Assembly (NCBI RefSeq): GCF_003955735.1
Contig: NZ_CP034464.1
Span: 1,240,001-1,304,000 of the forward strand
Direction of reading: 5' to 3'
DNA: 64,000 bases
Source of the DNA: Undibacterium parvum
GTDB lineage: Bacteria; Pseudomonadota; Gammaproteobacteria; Burkholderiales; Burkholderiaceae_D
The translations under genes were made by a program, and so were the position numbers. This document shows positions 1 through 9,299 of the stretch, piece by piece. Within the stretch, counting starts at the first letter, position 1, and the number at the start of each line of letters is the position of its first letter. The notes under the pieces are model-generated. The model was not told the DNA's origin and did not search any database. It saw only the letters and a program-made list of their open reading frames with translations.

Positions 1-1028
1 GCAAAAATGACATGCTGCAAACTGAGCGTGCCGAACGGTGCCGTCTCGTGCTGGCCCTTATCTTGCACCGTCAGCTCCTCATCGAGCACTGGTTGCAGGC
101 GCGCCCAAGCGGCCTTGCCACGCTCTAGCAGCGACAAGACCCAGCCAGCCGCGAACATAGGCCAGATCAACTGACCCAGATACATACTGAAACTGGTCAG
201 TACCCCTATCGTCATTTCACCGTTCCAGACCAGATAACCACCGACGCCTAAAGTGAGGGCGCCGGCCGCCGTCAGCGCACCGCCTACCGCTGGCTCATAG
301 GCCGCCTCCCAGCTTTGCGATTTCAGGCTGGCTTGTGAAGCTTGCTCGGCCAACTCGGCAAATTGGGACGCACTGCGCTGCTCCAGACCCAAAGCACGCA
401 AGGTACGGACTCCAGACAAGGTCTCTTGCACCTGATCATTGAGTTGACTAAAGCGATCGAGCGAATCGCGTGAGGCATCATGCACGTGATGCGTGATCTT
501 CTTAAAGGCCCAGCCCATAAAAGGAAACGGCAATAAGGCCACCAGCGCCAGACGCCAATCCACACCTAACAACATCATGCCTATCACCAGCACAAAGGTC
601 ATCGAGCCATCAAAGCCCGCCAGCGCGGCCTCGCCCGCGGCCAGTTCTATGGCATCGGCATCGTTAGTGCCTAAGGCCATTAAATCGCCAGTGCGTTGAG
701 TCTGAAAAAAACCTGGACTTTGCAAACTCAGCCTTTGATACAAGCGGGTGCGCAACTCGACCCCGAGTTGGTAAGATGCGGCAAACAATTGCATGCGCCA
801 ACCCACCCGCAAAAAGTAAATCGCCGCCCCCATCAAGACCAGAGTGGCTAGTTCCAGCAACAGGCCTTGGCTATCCAGACTATGCGCGACCATGCCATCG
901 ATCACCGCACCCACCTTGCGTGGTATCAGCACCGTGAGTATCGCCACTGTCAGTAGCATGGCCGCTGCCGCCAGATAATGGCGCAGATGGCGACGTATAA
1001 ATTGATTTAAGAGTTGATACAGGGTCAT
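1..1028 (-). CDS. MdlA-type multidrug ABC transporter, permease part (3' truncated by window edge)
   Basis: The minus strand reads from an ATG at 1028 off the left edge without a stop, giving 342 residues that begin MTLYQLLNQFIRRHLRHY. The visible part is the ABC exporter type-1 transmembrane domain. It has hydrophobic segments near residues 19-37, 55-73, 140-170 and 250-300, and the FQTQRTGDLMALGTNDAD stretch of the first cytoplasmic loop, which resembles E. coli MdlA (RTGDLMARATNDVD). It stops just as the nucleotide-binding domain starts (LSLQHVIF), so Walker motifs are outside the window. It would act in the inner membrane as one half of a heterodimeric or homodimeric drug or lipid exporter. 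The substrate cannot be told from sequence. The MdlA assignment rests on the permease part only. Confidence 0.8.
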   Translation of the reverse strand, partial: MTLYQLLNQFIRRHLRHYLAAAAMLLTVAILTVLIPRKVGAVIDGMVAHSLDSQGLLLELATLVLMGAAIYFLRVGWRMQLFAASYQLGVELRTRLYQRLSLQSPGFFQTQRTGDLMALGTNDADAIELAAGEAALAGFDGSMTFVLVIGMMLLGVDWRLALVALLPFPFMGWAFKKITHHVHDASRDSLDRFSQLNDQVQETLSGVRTLRALGLEQRSASQFAELAEQASQASLKSQSWEAAYEPAVGGALTAAGALTLGVGGYLVWNGEMTIGVLTSFSMYLGQLIWPMFAAGWVLSLLERGKAAWARLQPVLDEELTVQDKGQHETAPFGTLSLQHVIF

Positions 1029-1090
1029 GCCTTACCTTCAATAATTGTGAATGCCATGCCAGCGCTCATGTTTCCCACTTTTAAAAACAG

Positions 1091-1124
1091 ACAATCCGCT
1101 CACCCTTGCGAGTGAGCGGATTGT
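1091..1124 (-). terminator. Rho-independent terminator of the S9 peptidase gene
   Basis: A perfect 13-bp inverted repeat (ACAATCCGCTCAC and its complement, 8-nt loop) lies 37 bp beyond the stop of the S9 peptidase gene. In the minus direction the stem is followed by CTG and then TTTTTAA. Confidence 0.8.
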
Positions 1125-1160
1125 AGTGGATTTTCGAACGAAGAGAAAAAGCTCAGCGCA

Positions 1161-3305
1161 CTAGCGTACTACATGAGCTGCATTATCCCACTTCAGCATG
1201 TTCCACAGGAAGCTATAGGTAATTGCGCTCATATCGGCTTTTTGTGCATTGTTGGCTGCGCCACCATGTCCGCCTTCTATGTTCTCGTAGTACCAGACGT
1301 TCGCATGGCCCTGATCCATCATTTTCGCTGCCATTTTACGCGCATGGCCGGGATGCACCCTATCGTCGCGGGTAGAGGTAATGAACAAAACATTAGGATA
1401 TTTCACCTCGGCTTTGAGGTTCTGGTAAGGTGAATAGCGCTGGATGTAGTCCCATTCTGCCGGCACTTCCGGATTACCATATTCACCCATCCAGGAGGCG
1501 CCCGCCAGTAGTTTATTAAAGCGCTGCATGTCGAGCAAAGGCACTTGGCTCACCACGGCGTTAAACAATTCCGGACGCTGAGTCAGCGCCACGCCCGCCA
1601 ACAAGCCGCCGTTACTACCACCCATCGCGCCCAGATGTTGCGGACTGGTGATTTTGCTCGCGATCAGATCTTCTGCCACTGCGGCAAAATCATCATAGGC
1701 ACGCTGACGCTTTTCTTTGAGTGCCGCCTGATGCCAGCGCGGACCGAATTCGCCACCGCCTCGGATATTTGCCACGACATACACGCCACCTTTTTCCAGC
1801 CAGGATTTACCCAAACCACCCGAATAAGATGGTGTCAGGGAAATTTGAAAACCACCATAGCCGTACAGGAGCGTAGGGTTGCTAGCGTCGAATTTCACGT
1901 CTTTGCGGCGCACCATGAAGTAAGGCACCTTGGTACCGTCCTTGGAGTTGGCAAATTTTTGCAAAATTTCATACGGTGTCGCGTCAAAAAAACTCGGTGC
2001 TGATTTCAATAGTTCGCGTTGATCGCTACCAGCATGCGCCAATTGATACACGCTAGGCGTCAGGTAATCGGAATAACTGAGTAAATAATCATCATTGTGA
2101 TCGGGGTCCAGCGCGCTAACGCTAAGCGTACCCATGGTAGGCAGATTCACCTGCCGCGAACTCCATTTAGCGTCTTTGAATTGCCATTCGGTCAAACTAC
2201 TTTTGACATTATCCAGCGATTGCAAGAGCAAATAATTTCGCGTGCTGGTACTGCCGGTGAAGGAAGTACTGGCTGAAGGCTCAAACAAGACCGTAAAATT
2301 ACGATCGCCTTTTTGAAAAGCCGCAAAATCGATCGCCAGTACGCTGCCAGAGCTAAAGGTTTTGCCACCGGTAGTCCAGGCTTCGTTCGGCGTCACGATA
2401 AATTGCGTACCAAAAAAATCGATACCGGTCTGCGCTGGCACGTCGAGTTTAGTGAGTTGATCGCCTACCCGTAGAAAATTTTCGGCAGTATAAAAAGTGA
2501 TGCCACGGCGCACTAATTCATGATGTACGCCGCCATGATCACTGCTTTGGGCAGAGACACCCATATCGCTTTGTTCACCTTGCAGCAAAATACGGGCCGT
2601 GCTTAAGGCCGTGCCACGCTTCCACTCCTTGACGATGCGCGCATAACCAGAATCAGTCATGCTACCGGCGCCAAAATCGGTGGCAACAAACAGATGATCT
2701 TTATCGCGCCACTCTACCGTCATCTTCGCTTCCGGCAAGCTAAAACCGTCCTTGACGAAACTCTTGTTGGCCAGATCAAACTCACGCAGACTGACCGCGT
2801 CGGCACCGCCGCGTGACAACTCTATCAGACAGCGGTCGAAAGCCGGTTCACGGCAGACGCTGTTTTTAAATACCCAGTTTTCTTTTTCAGCTTTGGCCAG
2901 CGCGTCGATATCGAGTACGGTTTCCCATTTAGGCTGTGCCTTGCGATATTCTTCCAGGCTAGTCTTGCGCCAGACACCGCGCGGATGTTCAGCATCGGTC
3001 CAGAAGTTGTAGTAAGACTTACCCATCTTGCGTATGCCGGGAATACGATCTTTAGAATCAAGCACCACTTTCAAATCATCGCGTAACTTATTGAAGCCAG
3101 CATCGCCATCGAGCTTGCCGCGCGTCACCTGATTGCGCGCCTTGACCCAAGCCAGCGACTTTTCACCAGCGACATCTTCCAGCCAGACGAATTTATCATC
3201 TGGGGATGCAGCTATTACGGCTTGTGGCTTAGCTTCCTGTGCGTTGGCTAGTTGGCTGACAGCAAGCAACATCAATGCCGCGCCCAGTTTTAATTGTGGT
3301 CTCAT
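1161..3305 (-). CDS. Secreted prolyl oligopeptidase family serine peptidase (S9A)
   Basis: A 714-residue protein when started at the ATG at 3303-3305, preceded by AAGGA at good spacing. The reading frame runs 28 codons further upstream, but that part does not look like protein. Residues 1-22 (MRPQLKLGAALMLLAVSQLA) form a signal peptide, so the enzyme is periplasmic or exported. The N-terminal half fits the S9 beta-propeller. The C-terminal alpha/beta-hydrolase domain has the nucleophile in GGSNGG (Ser about 564), the Asp in TSTRDDRVHPGHA and the His in EGGHGG near the end. It should cleave oligopeptides after proline or a related residue. It is transcribed alone and has its own terminator. 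Confidence 0.9.
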   Translation of the reverse strand: MRPQLKLGAALMLLAVSQLANAQEAKPQAVIAASPDDKFVWLEDVAGEKSLAWVKARNQVTRGKLDGDAGFNKLRDDLKVVLDSKDRIPGIRKMGKSYYNFWTDAEHPRGVWRKTSLEEYRKAQPKWETVLDIDALAKAEKENWVFKNSVCREPAFDRCLIELSRGGADAVSLREFDLANKSFVKDGFSLPEAKMTVEWRDKDHLFVATDFGAGSMTDSGYARIVKEWKRGTALSTARILLQGEQSDMGVSAQSSDHGGVHHELVRRGITFYTAENFLRVGDQLTKLDVPAQTGIDFFGTQFIVTPNEAWTTGGKTFSSGSVLAIDFAAFQKGDRNFTVLFEPSASTSFTGSTSTRNYLLLQSLDNVKSSLTEWQFKDAKWSSRQVNLPTMGTLSVSALDPDHNDDYLLSYSDYLTPSVYQLAHAGSDQRELLKSAPSFFDATPYEILQKFANSKDGTKVPYFMVRRKDVKFDASNPTLLYGYGGFQISLTPSYSGGLGKSWLEKGGVYVVANIRGGGEFGPRWHQAALKEKRQRAYDDFAAVAEDLIASKITSPQHLGAMGGSNGGLLAGVALTQRPELFNAVVSQVPLLDMQRFNKLLAGASWMGEYGNPEVPAEWDYIQRYSPYQNLKAEVKYPNVLFITSTRDDRVHPGHARKMAAKMMDQGHANVWYYENIEGGHGGAANNAQKADMSAITYSFLWNMLKWDNAAHVVR

Positions 3306-3567
3306 TTTTTCCTTATTTTTTAGAGTTAGTCGTGATTGAAAGCTGGCAATCTGACGGATAGTCAATTCACGCTTGCAATGGACAGGCAAAATTGTGCCTT
3401 AGTTCCGGATGCCAGAATCATTTATCGCCGCAAAAATTCCGATAAAGAGTGTGAAAAATAGTAAGTATAGTAGATCGCGCAATTCGACTATCTATCTTCG
3501 GAAATGCCGCCATTTAAAAAATAATCTTTGTATTTGTAGCATCCAGAACAACAGAAAAATAAACTAT

Positions 3568-4011
3568 TTATTTCAGGCTAGTAAATGATTTTTTCACCAA
3601 AACAGCGTCTGGACCGCGACTGACATCGGCCGGAGTTCCATCTTGAGTAGAAACTGGCAGATCAGCGCTGCATTTCAACGAAGAGAAAGTTCTCGCCAAC
3701 TCTTTTTTCAAGTCCTTTAACTGTCTTATGTGGGCGTCTATCTGCGCCATCTTGGCAGCCAACTGCGCCTCGATTTGTGTACGACCGAATTTTCCTTCGG
3801 CTAACTGCGGGAGTATCTCGCGTATTTCAGCCAAAGAGAAACCCAGACTTTGCGCCCCTCGGATAAAACGCACATGATCAAGTTGCGCCAAGGTATACGA
3901 GCGATAGCCATTTTGCTGCCGCTGCGGTGGCGCGATCAAGCCCTGTTTTTCATAGTAACGCAAAGTATCGGTACTAACCTGGGCTGCCAGCGCTAACTCA
4001 CTGATATTCAT
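3568..4011 (-). CDS. MerR family transcriptional regulator
   Basis: A 147-residue regulator. Residues 1-70 are the MerR winged helix (MNISELALAAQVSTDTLRYY, then GYRSYT and FIRGAQSLGFSLAEI), and residues 75-110 form the dimerisation coiled coil. The C-terminal effector segment is short and has one cysteine (Cys114). It lacks the multiple-Cys patterns typical of CueR, ZntR or CadR, so a metal ligand is not supported. It is divergent from a metallo-beta-lactamase-fold hydrolase. The gap holds a dyad with a 19-bp -35/-10 spacer of the kind MerR proteins twist, which makes that hydrolase the likely target. The inducer is unknown. Confidence 0.85.
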   Translation of the reverse strand: MNISELALAAQVSTDTLRYYEKQGLIAPPQRQQNGYRSYTLAQLDHVRFIRGAQSLGFSLAEIREILPQLAEGKFGRTQIEAQLAAKMAQIDAHIRQLKDLKKELARTFSSLKCSADLPVSTQDGTPADVSRGPDAVLVKKSFTSLK

Positions 4012-4054
4012 AGGCTACCTTTTTTATGTTTGAAACCCGAGATGATTTTATCGC

Positions 4055-4085
4055 TTGACCTTGGAGTATAGCCCAAGCTTTAAGC
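4055..4085 (+). promoter_or_regulatory. MerR-type promoter: dyad inside a 19-bp spacer
   Basis: TTGACC (4055-4060) is followed by 19 bp and TTAAGC (4080-4085). The spacer holds the inverted repeat CTTGG/CCAAG. Overlong 19-20 bp spacers carrying a dyad are typical of promoters activated by MerR proteins. It points at the hydrolase and lies 44 bp upstream of the merR start. Confidence 0.55.
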
Positions 4086-4095
4086 TAGTTTCTTA

Positions 4096-4195
4096 GGACT
4101 TACGCAAAACCGCCCCAGCGTCGTTGTATCCGCCTTGCCGTACTGAAGTACTGCCTTCGGCGGCACGCCTAGCTGGGACAATTTTGCGTAAGCCC
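4096..4195. repeat. Repeat family A, copy 1 (full length, 100 bp)
   Basis: Begins GGACTTACGCAAAA and ends TTTTGCGTAAGCCC, so it has about 14-bp terminal inverted repeats. The interior has a smaller hairpin around GTACTGAAGTAC. Similar elements lie near 25.2, 31.6 and 56.5 kb, with degenerate ones near 11.2, 21.2 and 53.8 kb. This copy sits between the MerR-type promoter and the hydrolase start. Confidence 0.8.
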
Positions 4196-4268
4196 TATTT
4201 CTTAATCATGGATCTGCGGTTTTTAGCGGTCCGTGGATACTACTCACTCAACCATGCAAAGGCCTATC

Positions 4269-5171
4269 ATGCGCATCTTTATTTCGATTATTCTTTTCAG
4301 TTTCAGTCTTTTCGCGACAGCACAAGAGTCGCTAACGCCAGCGCAGAGTAAGCCAGATATCGGTTTTTCCATCATCAAGACCGGAAAAATATCGGTGCTT
4401 GAAGGTTTATTGAAGCCAGGCGGAAGTTTTTTACACAAGATAGATACCAATTTCTCTGCATTTTTAATCAAGCACCATGACGACTATTTGCTGTTCGACA
4501 CAGGTCTGGGAAGCCAAATAGATGCGCAGTATGATCAAGAAATGCCCTACTGGCAGCGCCCGTTTTTCAGCTACGATAAAACGATTATTCCGGCAAGTGA
4601 ACAACTCAGAGCTGCCGCCTACCCAAGTATTAAGCATGTCATTCTTAGCCATAGCCACTGGGATCATGCGGGTGCTTTAGGCGACTTCCCGGAAGCAATA
4701 ATTAGTGTGTCAGCCGATGAGATGGCGAATATAACTAAGCCCACCACAGGTGCTGGTGGCACCTGGGCATCTCAGGTGAGCGCCAAAGACATACGCTGGA
4801 ATAGCATCGTATTTCAGGCCCGTCCGTATAAAGGATACGAAAAAAGTCTGGACTTATATCAGGATGGCAGCATAGTGCTAGTACCTATGGCCGGGCATAC
4901 GGCAGGCTCTATCGGCATGTTTGTCACACTCGACAGTGGCGTATGTTATTTTTTCATCGGGGACGTGGCGTGGACGGTCGATGCCTTGAAAGCGGGCGCG
5001 GCTAAATTTTGGGCGGCCGGCATGATCGTCGATCAGCATGCACATGAAACGCAAAAAAGCATACAGCGGGTCAGAACCGTGATGCAAGACTATCCAGCCA
5101 CCGTGATCGTTCCGGCGCATGATAGTCAGGTGCAAAAGCTACTTGGGTATTTCCCGGACTGGATCAAATAG
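4269..5171 (+). CDS. Secreted metallo-beta-lactamase-fold hydrolase
   Basis: A 300-residue protein from the ATG at 4269, which has AAAGG six bases upstream. In-frame ATGs lie further up, but only this start opens directly into a signal peptide (MRIFISIILFSFSLFATAQ). The zinc-site signature is SHSHWDHAG (His128, His130, Asp132, His133), followed by AGHTAGSIG, the bridging Asp in FIGDVAW and a C-terminal PAHDSQ. It resembles lactonase or glyoxalase-II-like members of the superfamily more than true beta-lactamases. The substrate is not predictable. It is divergent from merR and probably controlled by it. Confidence 0.85.
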   Translation: MRIFISIILFSFSLFATAQESLTPAQSKPDIGFSIIKTGKISVLEGLLKPGGSFLHKIDTNFSAFLIKHHDDYLLFDTGLGSQIDAQYDQEMPYWQRPFFSYDKTIIPASEQLRAAAYPSIKHVILSHSHWDHAGALGDFPEAIISVSADEMANITKPTTGAGGTWASQVSAKDIRWNSIVFQARPYKGYEKSLDLYQDGSIVLVPMAGHTAGSIGMFVTLDSGVCYFFIGDVAWTVDALKAGAAKFWAAGMIVDQHAHETQKSIQRVRTVMQDYPATVIVPAHDSQVQKLLGYFPDWIK

Positions 5172-5185
5172 GGCTGACTTAGGTT

Positions 5186-6097
5186 TCAATGGGGCTGTGC
5201 CAATTTATGTCTGATTGGCACATTACGCCGTATCCAGCTCTGCATATCGAGCCAAATGCGCTGCACCTCGGCATCGGGCGGCATCATCACTGCGTTGGGC
5301 AACTCTATGGTGACTACCGGGATATTTTTGTGTAAGCCGCTGTAATTTCCCAGCGAACCTGGATAGACGCCAACCCGGTTATACCAGAGCCGACCGAAAC
5401 TTTTAGGCGGCTTGGCTGGGCCATCCAGATCGAGCACACCAAACGGTGCATGCACCGAAATGATCACGTCCGGTCTATATTTTTCTATGGTGTCATACAC
5501 CCAGAGGCTCTCAGGCTCGGATATTGGCATCTTGCCCGGATAGCGGCGCGGATCGCTGCGGGTCGTATTGGCCCAATATTTGGGCGCATCTTGCTGCCAG
5601 TTAGGCGTAGGAAAATTGCGATTCAAGTCCACCCCGCGGGCATTCACGCGCTTAGGCTTGGCCGCCAGCAGACCATCGGGATTGACGATCGGGGCGACCT
5701 TCCATTGAAACTCTTGCGTATTACTTTTTCCTTGCAGCTCCAGCCATTTGAATACCACCGAAGAGGCTGTTTGCTCGTCGCCATGGATGCCACCCAACAG
5801 CAAAACTTTGAGCGCCTGCTTGCGACCCGGGTCGGCAGCGACGTCTTTAGTCAGGATAGGAAAGCCATTGAGGGAGGAACTACCGGATGCCTGCAATTTA
5901 GTGGCGCGACATTCATTGGCACTGACCTTAGGCAAACGTGCCACCAGTGTAGCGCACCAGTCTGTCAAGGCAACTGGCTTACTCTCAAGCGCTGCAACTG
6001 GCACAGCAAAGAGTTGCAAGGGCAGTGTCAAACTGATGCTTAACACTGCCACCTGCAAGACTGCAATGGGCTTACTGCTTACTTCACACCATTGCAT
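5186..6097 (-). CDS. M14 family zinc carboxypeptidase, murein peptide amidase-like
   Basis: A 303-residue protein with a hydrophobic N-terminus (about residues 11-35) that probably acts as a signal peptide or anchor. Zinc ligands appear as GGIHGDEQT (His105, Glu108) and the later His in ISVHAP. The substrate Arg is in VDLNRNFP, and the general-base Glu is in VTIELPNA. This pattern fits the MpaA/succinylglutamate-desuccinylase-like branch of M14, which includes enzymes that trim murein peptides. The start has GGAAAA upstream. It lies 16 bp downstream of metK on the same strand and may be co-transcribed with it. It is convergent with the hydrolase. Confidence 0.8.
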   Translation of the reverse strand: MQWCEVSSKPIAVLQVAVLSISLTLPLQLFAVPVAALESKPVALTDWCATLVARLPKVSANECRATKLQASGSSSLNGFPILTKDVAADPGRKQALKVLLLGGIHGDEQTASSVVFKWLELQGKSNTQEFQWKVAPIVNPDGLLAAKPKRVNARGVDLNRNFPTPNWQQDAPKYWANTTRSDPRRYPGKMPISEPESLWVYDTIEKYRPDVIISVHAPFGVLDLDGPAKPPKSFGRLWYNRVGVYPGSLGNYSGLHKNIPVVTIELPNAVMMPPDAEVQRIWLDMQSWIRRNVPIRHKLAQPH

Positions 6098-6113
6098 CTA
6101 GATTTTCCAAAAA

Positions 6114-7292
6114 TTAAAGTCCTGCAGCAGCACGTAACAAAGTCACTTTATCCGTACGCTCCCAAGTGAACTCTGGCTCTTCGCGACCGAAGTGGCCATA
6201 GGCAGCCGTCTTGGTGTAAATCGGACGCAGCAAATCGAGCATCTGGATAATGCCTTTTGGTCGCAGGTCAAAATATTCATTGACCAGTGCTGCCAGTTGC
6301 TCATCCGGAATAACGCCTGTGCCTTCGGTGTACACGGTAACGTTCATAGGACGGGCGACACCGATCGCATACGCCACCTGAATCTGACACTGCTTGGCCA
6401 GACCAGCTGCAACAATATTTTTCGCCACATAACGCGCCGCGTAGGCGGCAGAACGATCGACCTTAGTAGGATCTTTACCGGAAAAAGCTCCGCCGCCGTG
6501 AGGGCAAGCGCCACCGTAAGTATCGACAATAATTTTACGACCAGTCAGACCACAATCGCCTTGCGGGCCACCGATCACAAAGCGACCGGTAGGGTTGATG
6601 AGGAACTTGGTATCTTTTAACCATTCGGCTGGCAACACCGGACGGATGATTTCTTCAATCACCGCCTCAATGAAAGACGGCTTCATCTTCTGACCATCGC
6701 TTTGTTCCGGGCTATGCTGAGTCGACAGCACCACAGTATCGATACTGTGCGGCTTACCGTCGACATAACGCATAGTGACCTGACTCTTGGCATCCGGACG
6801 CAAGAAAGGCAAACGGCCATCCTTGCGCAACTGCGCCTGACGCTCCACCAGTCTGTGCGCGTAGTAAATCGGCGCAGGCATCAATTCTGGCGTTTCATCA
6901 CAGGCGTAACCAAACATCAGACCCTGGTCACCGGCACCGATATTCAGATGGTCGTCATGTGCGTGATCAACGCCCTGGGCGATATCATTCGATTGCTTGT
7001 CGTAAGCAACCAGCACCGCACAGCCTTTGTAATCGATACCGAATTCGGTATTGTCGTAGCCAATACGCTTGATGGTATCGCGCGCAACCTGGATGTAATC
7101 GACGTTGGCGTTGGTGGTGATCTCACCAGCCAATACCACTAAACCGGTGTTGACCAGAGTTTCGGCAGCGACCCGTGAACGTGGGTCTTGCTCAAAAATG
7201 GCGTCAAGAATCGCATCAGAAATCTGATCCGCTACTTTATCGGGGTGACCTTCAGAAACCGATTCTGAGGTAAAAAGAAAATCATTAGCCAT
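6114..7292 (-). CDS. metK: S-adenosylmethionine synthase
   Basis: A 392-residue protein of normal MetK length. It makes S-adenosylmethionine from ATP and methionine in the cytoplasm as a tetramer. Visible signatures include [18 protein letters not shown] at the N-terminus, [12 protein letters not shown] at about residues 119-130, and the P-loop-like [19 protein letters not shown]. The start ATG has AGGAG at good spacing. It is divergent from the acyltransferase gene across a 235-bp gap that may contain a long metK leader. Confidence 0.98.
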   Translation of the reverse strand: MANDFLFTSESVSEGHPDKVADQISDAILDAIFEQDPRSRVAAETLVNTGLVVLAGEITTNANVDYIQVARDTIKRIGYDNTEFGIDYKGCAVLVAYDKQSNDIAQGVDHAHDDHLNIGAGDQGLMFGYACDETPELMPAPIYYAHRLVERQAQLRKDGRLPFLRPDAKSQVTMRYVDGKPHSIDTVVLSTQHSPEQSDGQKMKPSFIEAVIEEIIRPVLPAEWLKDTKFLINPTGRFVIGGPQGDCGLTGRKIIVDTYGGACPHGGGAFSGKDPTKVDRSAAYAARYVAKNIVAAGLAKQCQIQVAYAIGVARPMNVTVYTEGTGVIPDEQLAALVNEYFDLRPKGIIQMLDLLRPIYTKTAAYGHFGREEPEFTWERTDKVTLLRAAAGL

Positions 7293-7409
7293 CGCAAGCT
7301 CCTAAAATTAAATGACCGTATTGACAATGCCGCAGTCAGGTAAAGAACCTGCGACGCTTTAGCGAAATTTATTACCCGTCTCGCAAGTTGTCTGTATTAA
7401 CTCGGCGGG

Positions 7410-7439
7410 GGCAGCTCTCGTTGTTCTCAACGCGCTGCC
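7410..7439 (-). other. Hairpin near the expected 5' end of the metK transcript
   Basis: GGCAGC, three bases, CGTTG, four bases, CAACG, one base, GCTGCC: a two-part stem of 6 and 5 bp. On the minus strand it lies just downstream of a plausible -10 and about 120 nt before the metK start. No known riboswitch class is recognised. Confidence 0.4.
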
Positions 7440-7449
7440 AATATGTGAT

Positions 7450-7479
7450 ATTTTACGCCTCTTATTCACGCCTTGTCGA
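7450..7479 (-). promoter_or_regulatory. metK: Candidate sigma-70 promoter for metK
   Basis: On the minus strand TCGACA (7479-7474) and TAAAAT (7455-7450) are separated by 18 bp. Transcription would begin near 7443 and give a leader of about 150 nt. The -35 is imperfect. Confidence 0.35.
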
Positions 7480-7527
7480 ATACCCCTAATTTTTCTTAGC
7501 TTTTTCCCTAATTTATTGAGCGGCGTC

Positions 7528-8376
7528 ATGCTTGTTATTCTTTTTCGTTTCTTATCCATTTTTCCCTTGCCGGCCTTACACGCCTTAGGCAGCGCGCTGG
7601 GCTGGCTGGTGTATTTACTCTCAGCCGGCTACCGGCGTCGCATGCAAGAAAACATGGCACGCGCCGGTTTTATCAAAAGTCTAGGTGAGGCCATCAAGGA
7701 GGCCGGCAAGAATCTGATGGAATTGCCTTTCATCTGGTGCGCCAATCCAGCGCGCGTATTACGTACTGCCAGTGTAGAAAATTGGGAACTGGTACAAGAC
7801 GCCTTAGATGCCAAGAAGGGCGTGATTTTTTTGACGCCACATCTGGGTTGTTTTGAAATCGTGGCGCAGACCATCGCCGCCAAGACGCCGCTCACGGTAC
7901 TGTATCGACCGCCGCGTAAAGCTGCCCTCAAACCCCTGATAGAAGGTGCGCGTGCCAGAGATGGCTTGATGTTGGCACCGGCAAATTTATCCGGCGTGCG
8001 CCTGATGTTGAAGGCACTCAAAAAAGGTGAGCTGATAGGCTTGTTGCCTGACCAGGTGCCGCAACAAGGTGAAGGCGTGTGGGCAAACTTTTTTGGCAAA
8101 CCGGCCTACACCATGACACTGCCAGCCAAAATGCATGCAATGACAGGCGCACCCATCATACTCACCTACGCCGAGCGCTTGCCGCATGGCCGCGGTTTTG
8201 TGGTACGTTTCGTGCCTTTCGATGCCATTCTTGAAGGCGATCCAACGCGACAAGCGGCCACTATCAATCTAGCCATGCAACAATTAATCGCACGCAGCCC
8301 AGCCCAATATTTTTGGAGCTACAACCGCTACAAGACACCCGATGGTATCAATGGTCCAGAACAGGAAACTGCATGA
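7528..8376 (+). CDS. LpxL/HtrB-family lipid A acyltransferase (first of a pair)
   Basis: A 282-residue protein from the ATG at 7528 (weak GAG upstream). A TTG at 7516 would add four residues. The N-terminal hydrophobic segment MLVILFRFLSIFPLPALHAL anchors it in the inner membrane. The acyltransferase signature is an HX4E box, PHLGCFE (His105, Glu110). The family adds secondary acyl chains to lipid A or, in some members, to ornithine lipids. Its stop overlaps the start of the next acyltransferase by 4 bp (ATGA), so the two are translationally coupled. Which one adds which acyl chain cannot be told. Confidence 0.88.
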   Translation: MLVILFRFLSIFPLPALHALGSALGWLVYLLSAGYRRRMQENMARAGFIKSLGEAIKEAGKNLMELPFIWCANPARVLRTASVENWELVQDALDAKKGVIFLTPHLGCFEIVAQTIAAKTPLTVLYRPPRKAALKPLIEGARARDGLMLAPANLSGVRLMLKALKKGELIGLLPDQVPQQGEGVWANFFGKPAYTMTLPAKMHAMTGAPIILTYAERLPHGRGFVVRFVPFDAILEGDPTRQAATINLAMQQLIARSPAQYFWSYNRYKTPDGINGPEQETA

Positions 8377-9236
8377 AACTCGTACTTGCCTTAATGTGGC
8401 TGCTGCATTGGCTACCACTCTCCATTTTAGGTCGATTGGGCGAAGCGGTCGGTAGCCTATTATTCAAGCTAATCAAGTCGCGCCGCCATATCACCCTCAC
8501 CAACTTACGCTTATGCATGCCGCAGTTAAGTGAAGAAGAAAGAGTGGCCATCGCAAAACGGCATTTTCAAGTCTATGTGCGTAGCGTGTTAGAGCGCAGC
8601 ATACTCTGGTGGGCCTCCGAGCGCCGCCTGCGCAAACTCATACAGGTAGAGCCCGCTGTACCTATGGATATCATCACGGCCGGCCCCACGATCTTACTAT
8701 GTCCACATTTTGTCAGTCTTGATGTGGCGGGCATCGCGCTTTCTCTGGAGTCACCGGTGTGCTCGATCTATACCGAACAAAGAAATAAAGTATTTGATGA
8801 GGCGCTACGCAAAGGTCGTCTGCGCTTTAATAAAATCAAATTATTCTCGCGCGCCGAAGGCATCAAACCCATCATCCGCGCCATGCGCGAACCTACGCCT
8901 TTCTTCATGCTGCCTGACATGGATTTTGGTCCTAAGGATGCCGAGTTCGTCCCCTTCTTTGGTATCAAGGCGGCCACACTGACGGCCGCGCCACGCATCG
9001 CCGCCGCCACCAAGGCCAAGGTGATACCGGTGATCGCCACCATACTGCCGAATTATCAGGGCTGGAAAGTGGTGTTTCATCCGCCATGGGAGAATTATCC
9101 GGGCGAAGATATGGTAGATGCGACCCGCTTCATGAATAGCTTCATAGAAAAAGAAATCATGAAAGCGCCAGCCGAATACTTCTGGGCACACCGCCGCTTT
9201 AAAACCCGTCCGGAAGGCGAAGCCAGCGTGTATTGA
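8373..9236 (+). CDS. LpxL/LpxM-family lipid A acyltransferase (second of a pair)
   Basis: A 287-residue protein started at the ATG at 8373, which overlaps the preceding stop by 4 bp and has AGGA upstream. The frame extends 20 codons further up inside the previous gene, but that part is not protein-like. Residues 1-30 are a hydrophobic anchor. The catalytic HX4D box is PHFVSLD (His112, Asp117), and EYFWAHRRFKTRP near the end is typical of the family. It probably adds a secondary acyl chain to lipid A at the cytoplasmic face of the inner membrane. It is a distant paralogue of its partner and is followed by a strong terminator. Confidence 0.9.
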   Translation: MKLVLALMWLLHWLPLSILGRLGEAVGSLLFKLIKSRRHITLTNLRLCMPQLSEEERVAIAKRHFQVYVRSVLERSILWWASERRLRKLIQVEPAVPMDIITAGPTILLCPHFVSLDVAGIALSLESPVCSIYTEQRNKVFDEALRKGRLRFNKIKLFSRAEGIKPIIRAMREPTPFFMLPDMDFGPKDAEFVPFFGIKAATLTAAPRIAAATKAKVIPVIATILPNYQGWKVVFHPPWENYPGEDMVDATRFMNSFIEKEIMKAPAEYFWAHRRFKTRPEGEASVY

Positions 9237-9299
9237 GCAAGGCGACATTGAGGTAAAAATCTGGCATTTCGGCATTCGCCAGTCCAGCGTCAAGTCAAC

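Noticed and set aside
1545..2003. 152-codon plus-strand frame
   Set aside because: Antisense to the prolyl oligopeptidase gene, with no motif and no ribosome site.
5450..6043. 197-codon frame on the plus strand
   Set aside because: It lies opposite the M14 gene, which has clear zinc and substrate motifs. This frame shows none.
7359..7559. 66-residue basic peptide on the minus strand upstream of metK
   Set aside because: It overlaps the start of the acyltransferase gene and the likely metK promoter, and has no recognisable homology or ribosome site.
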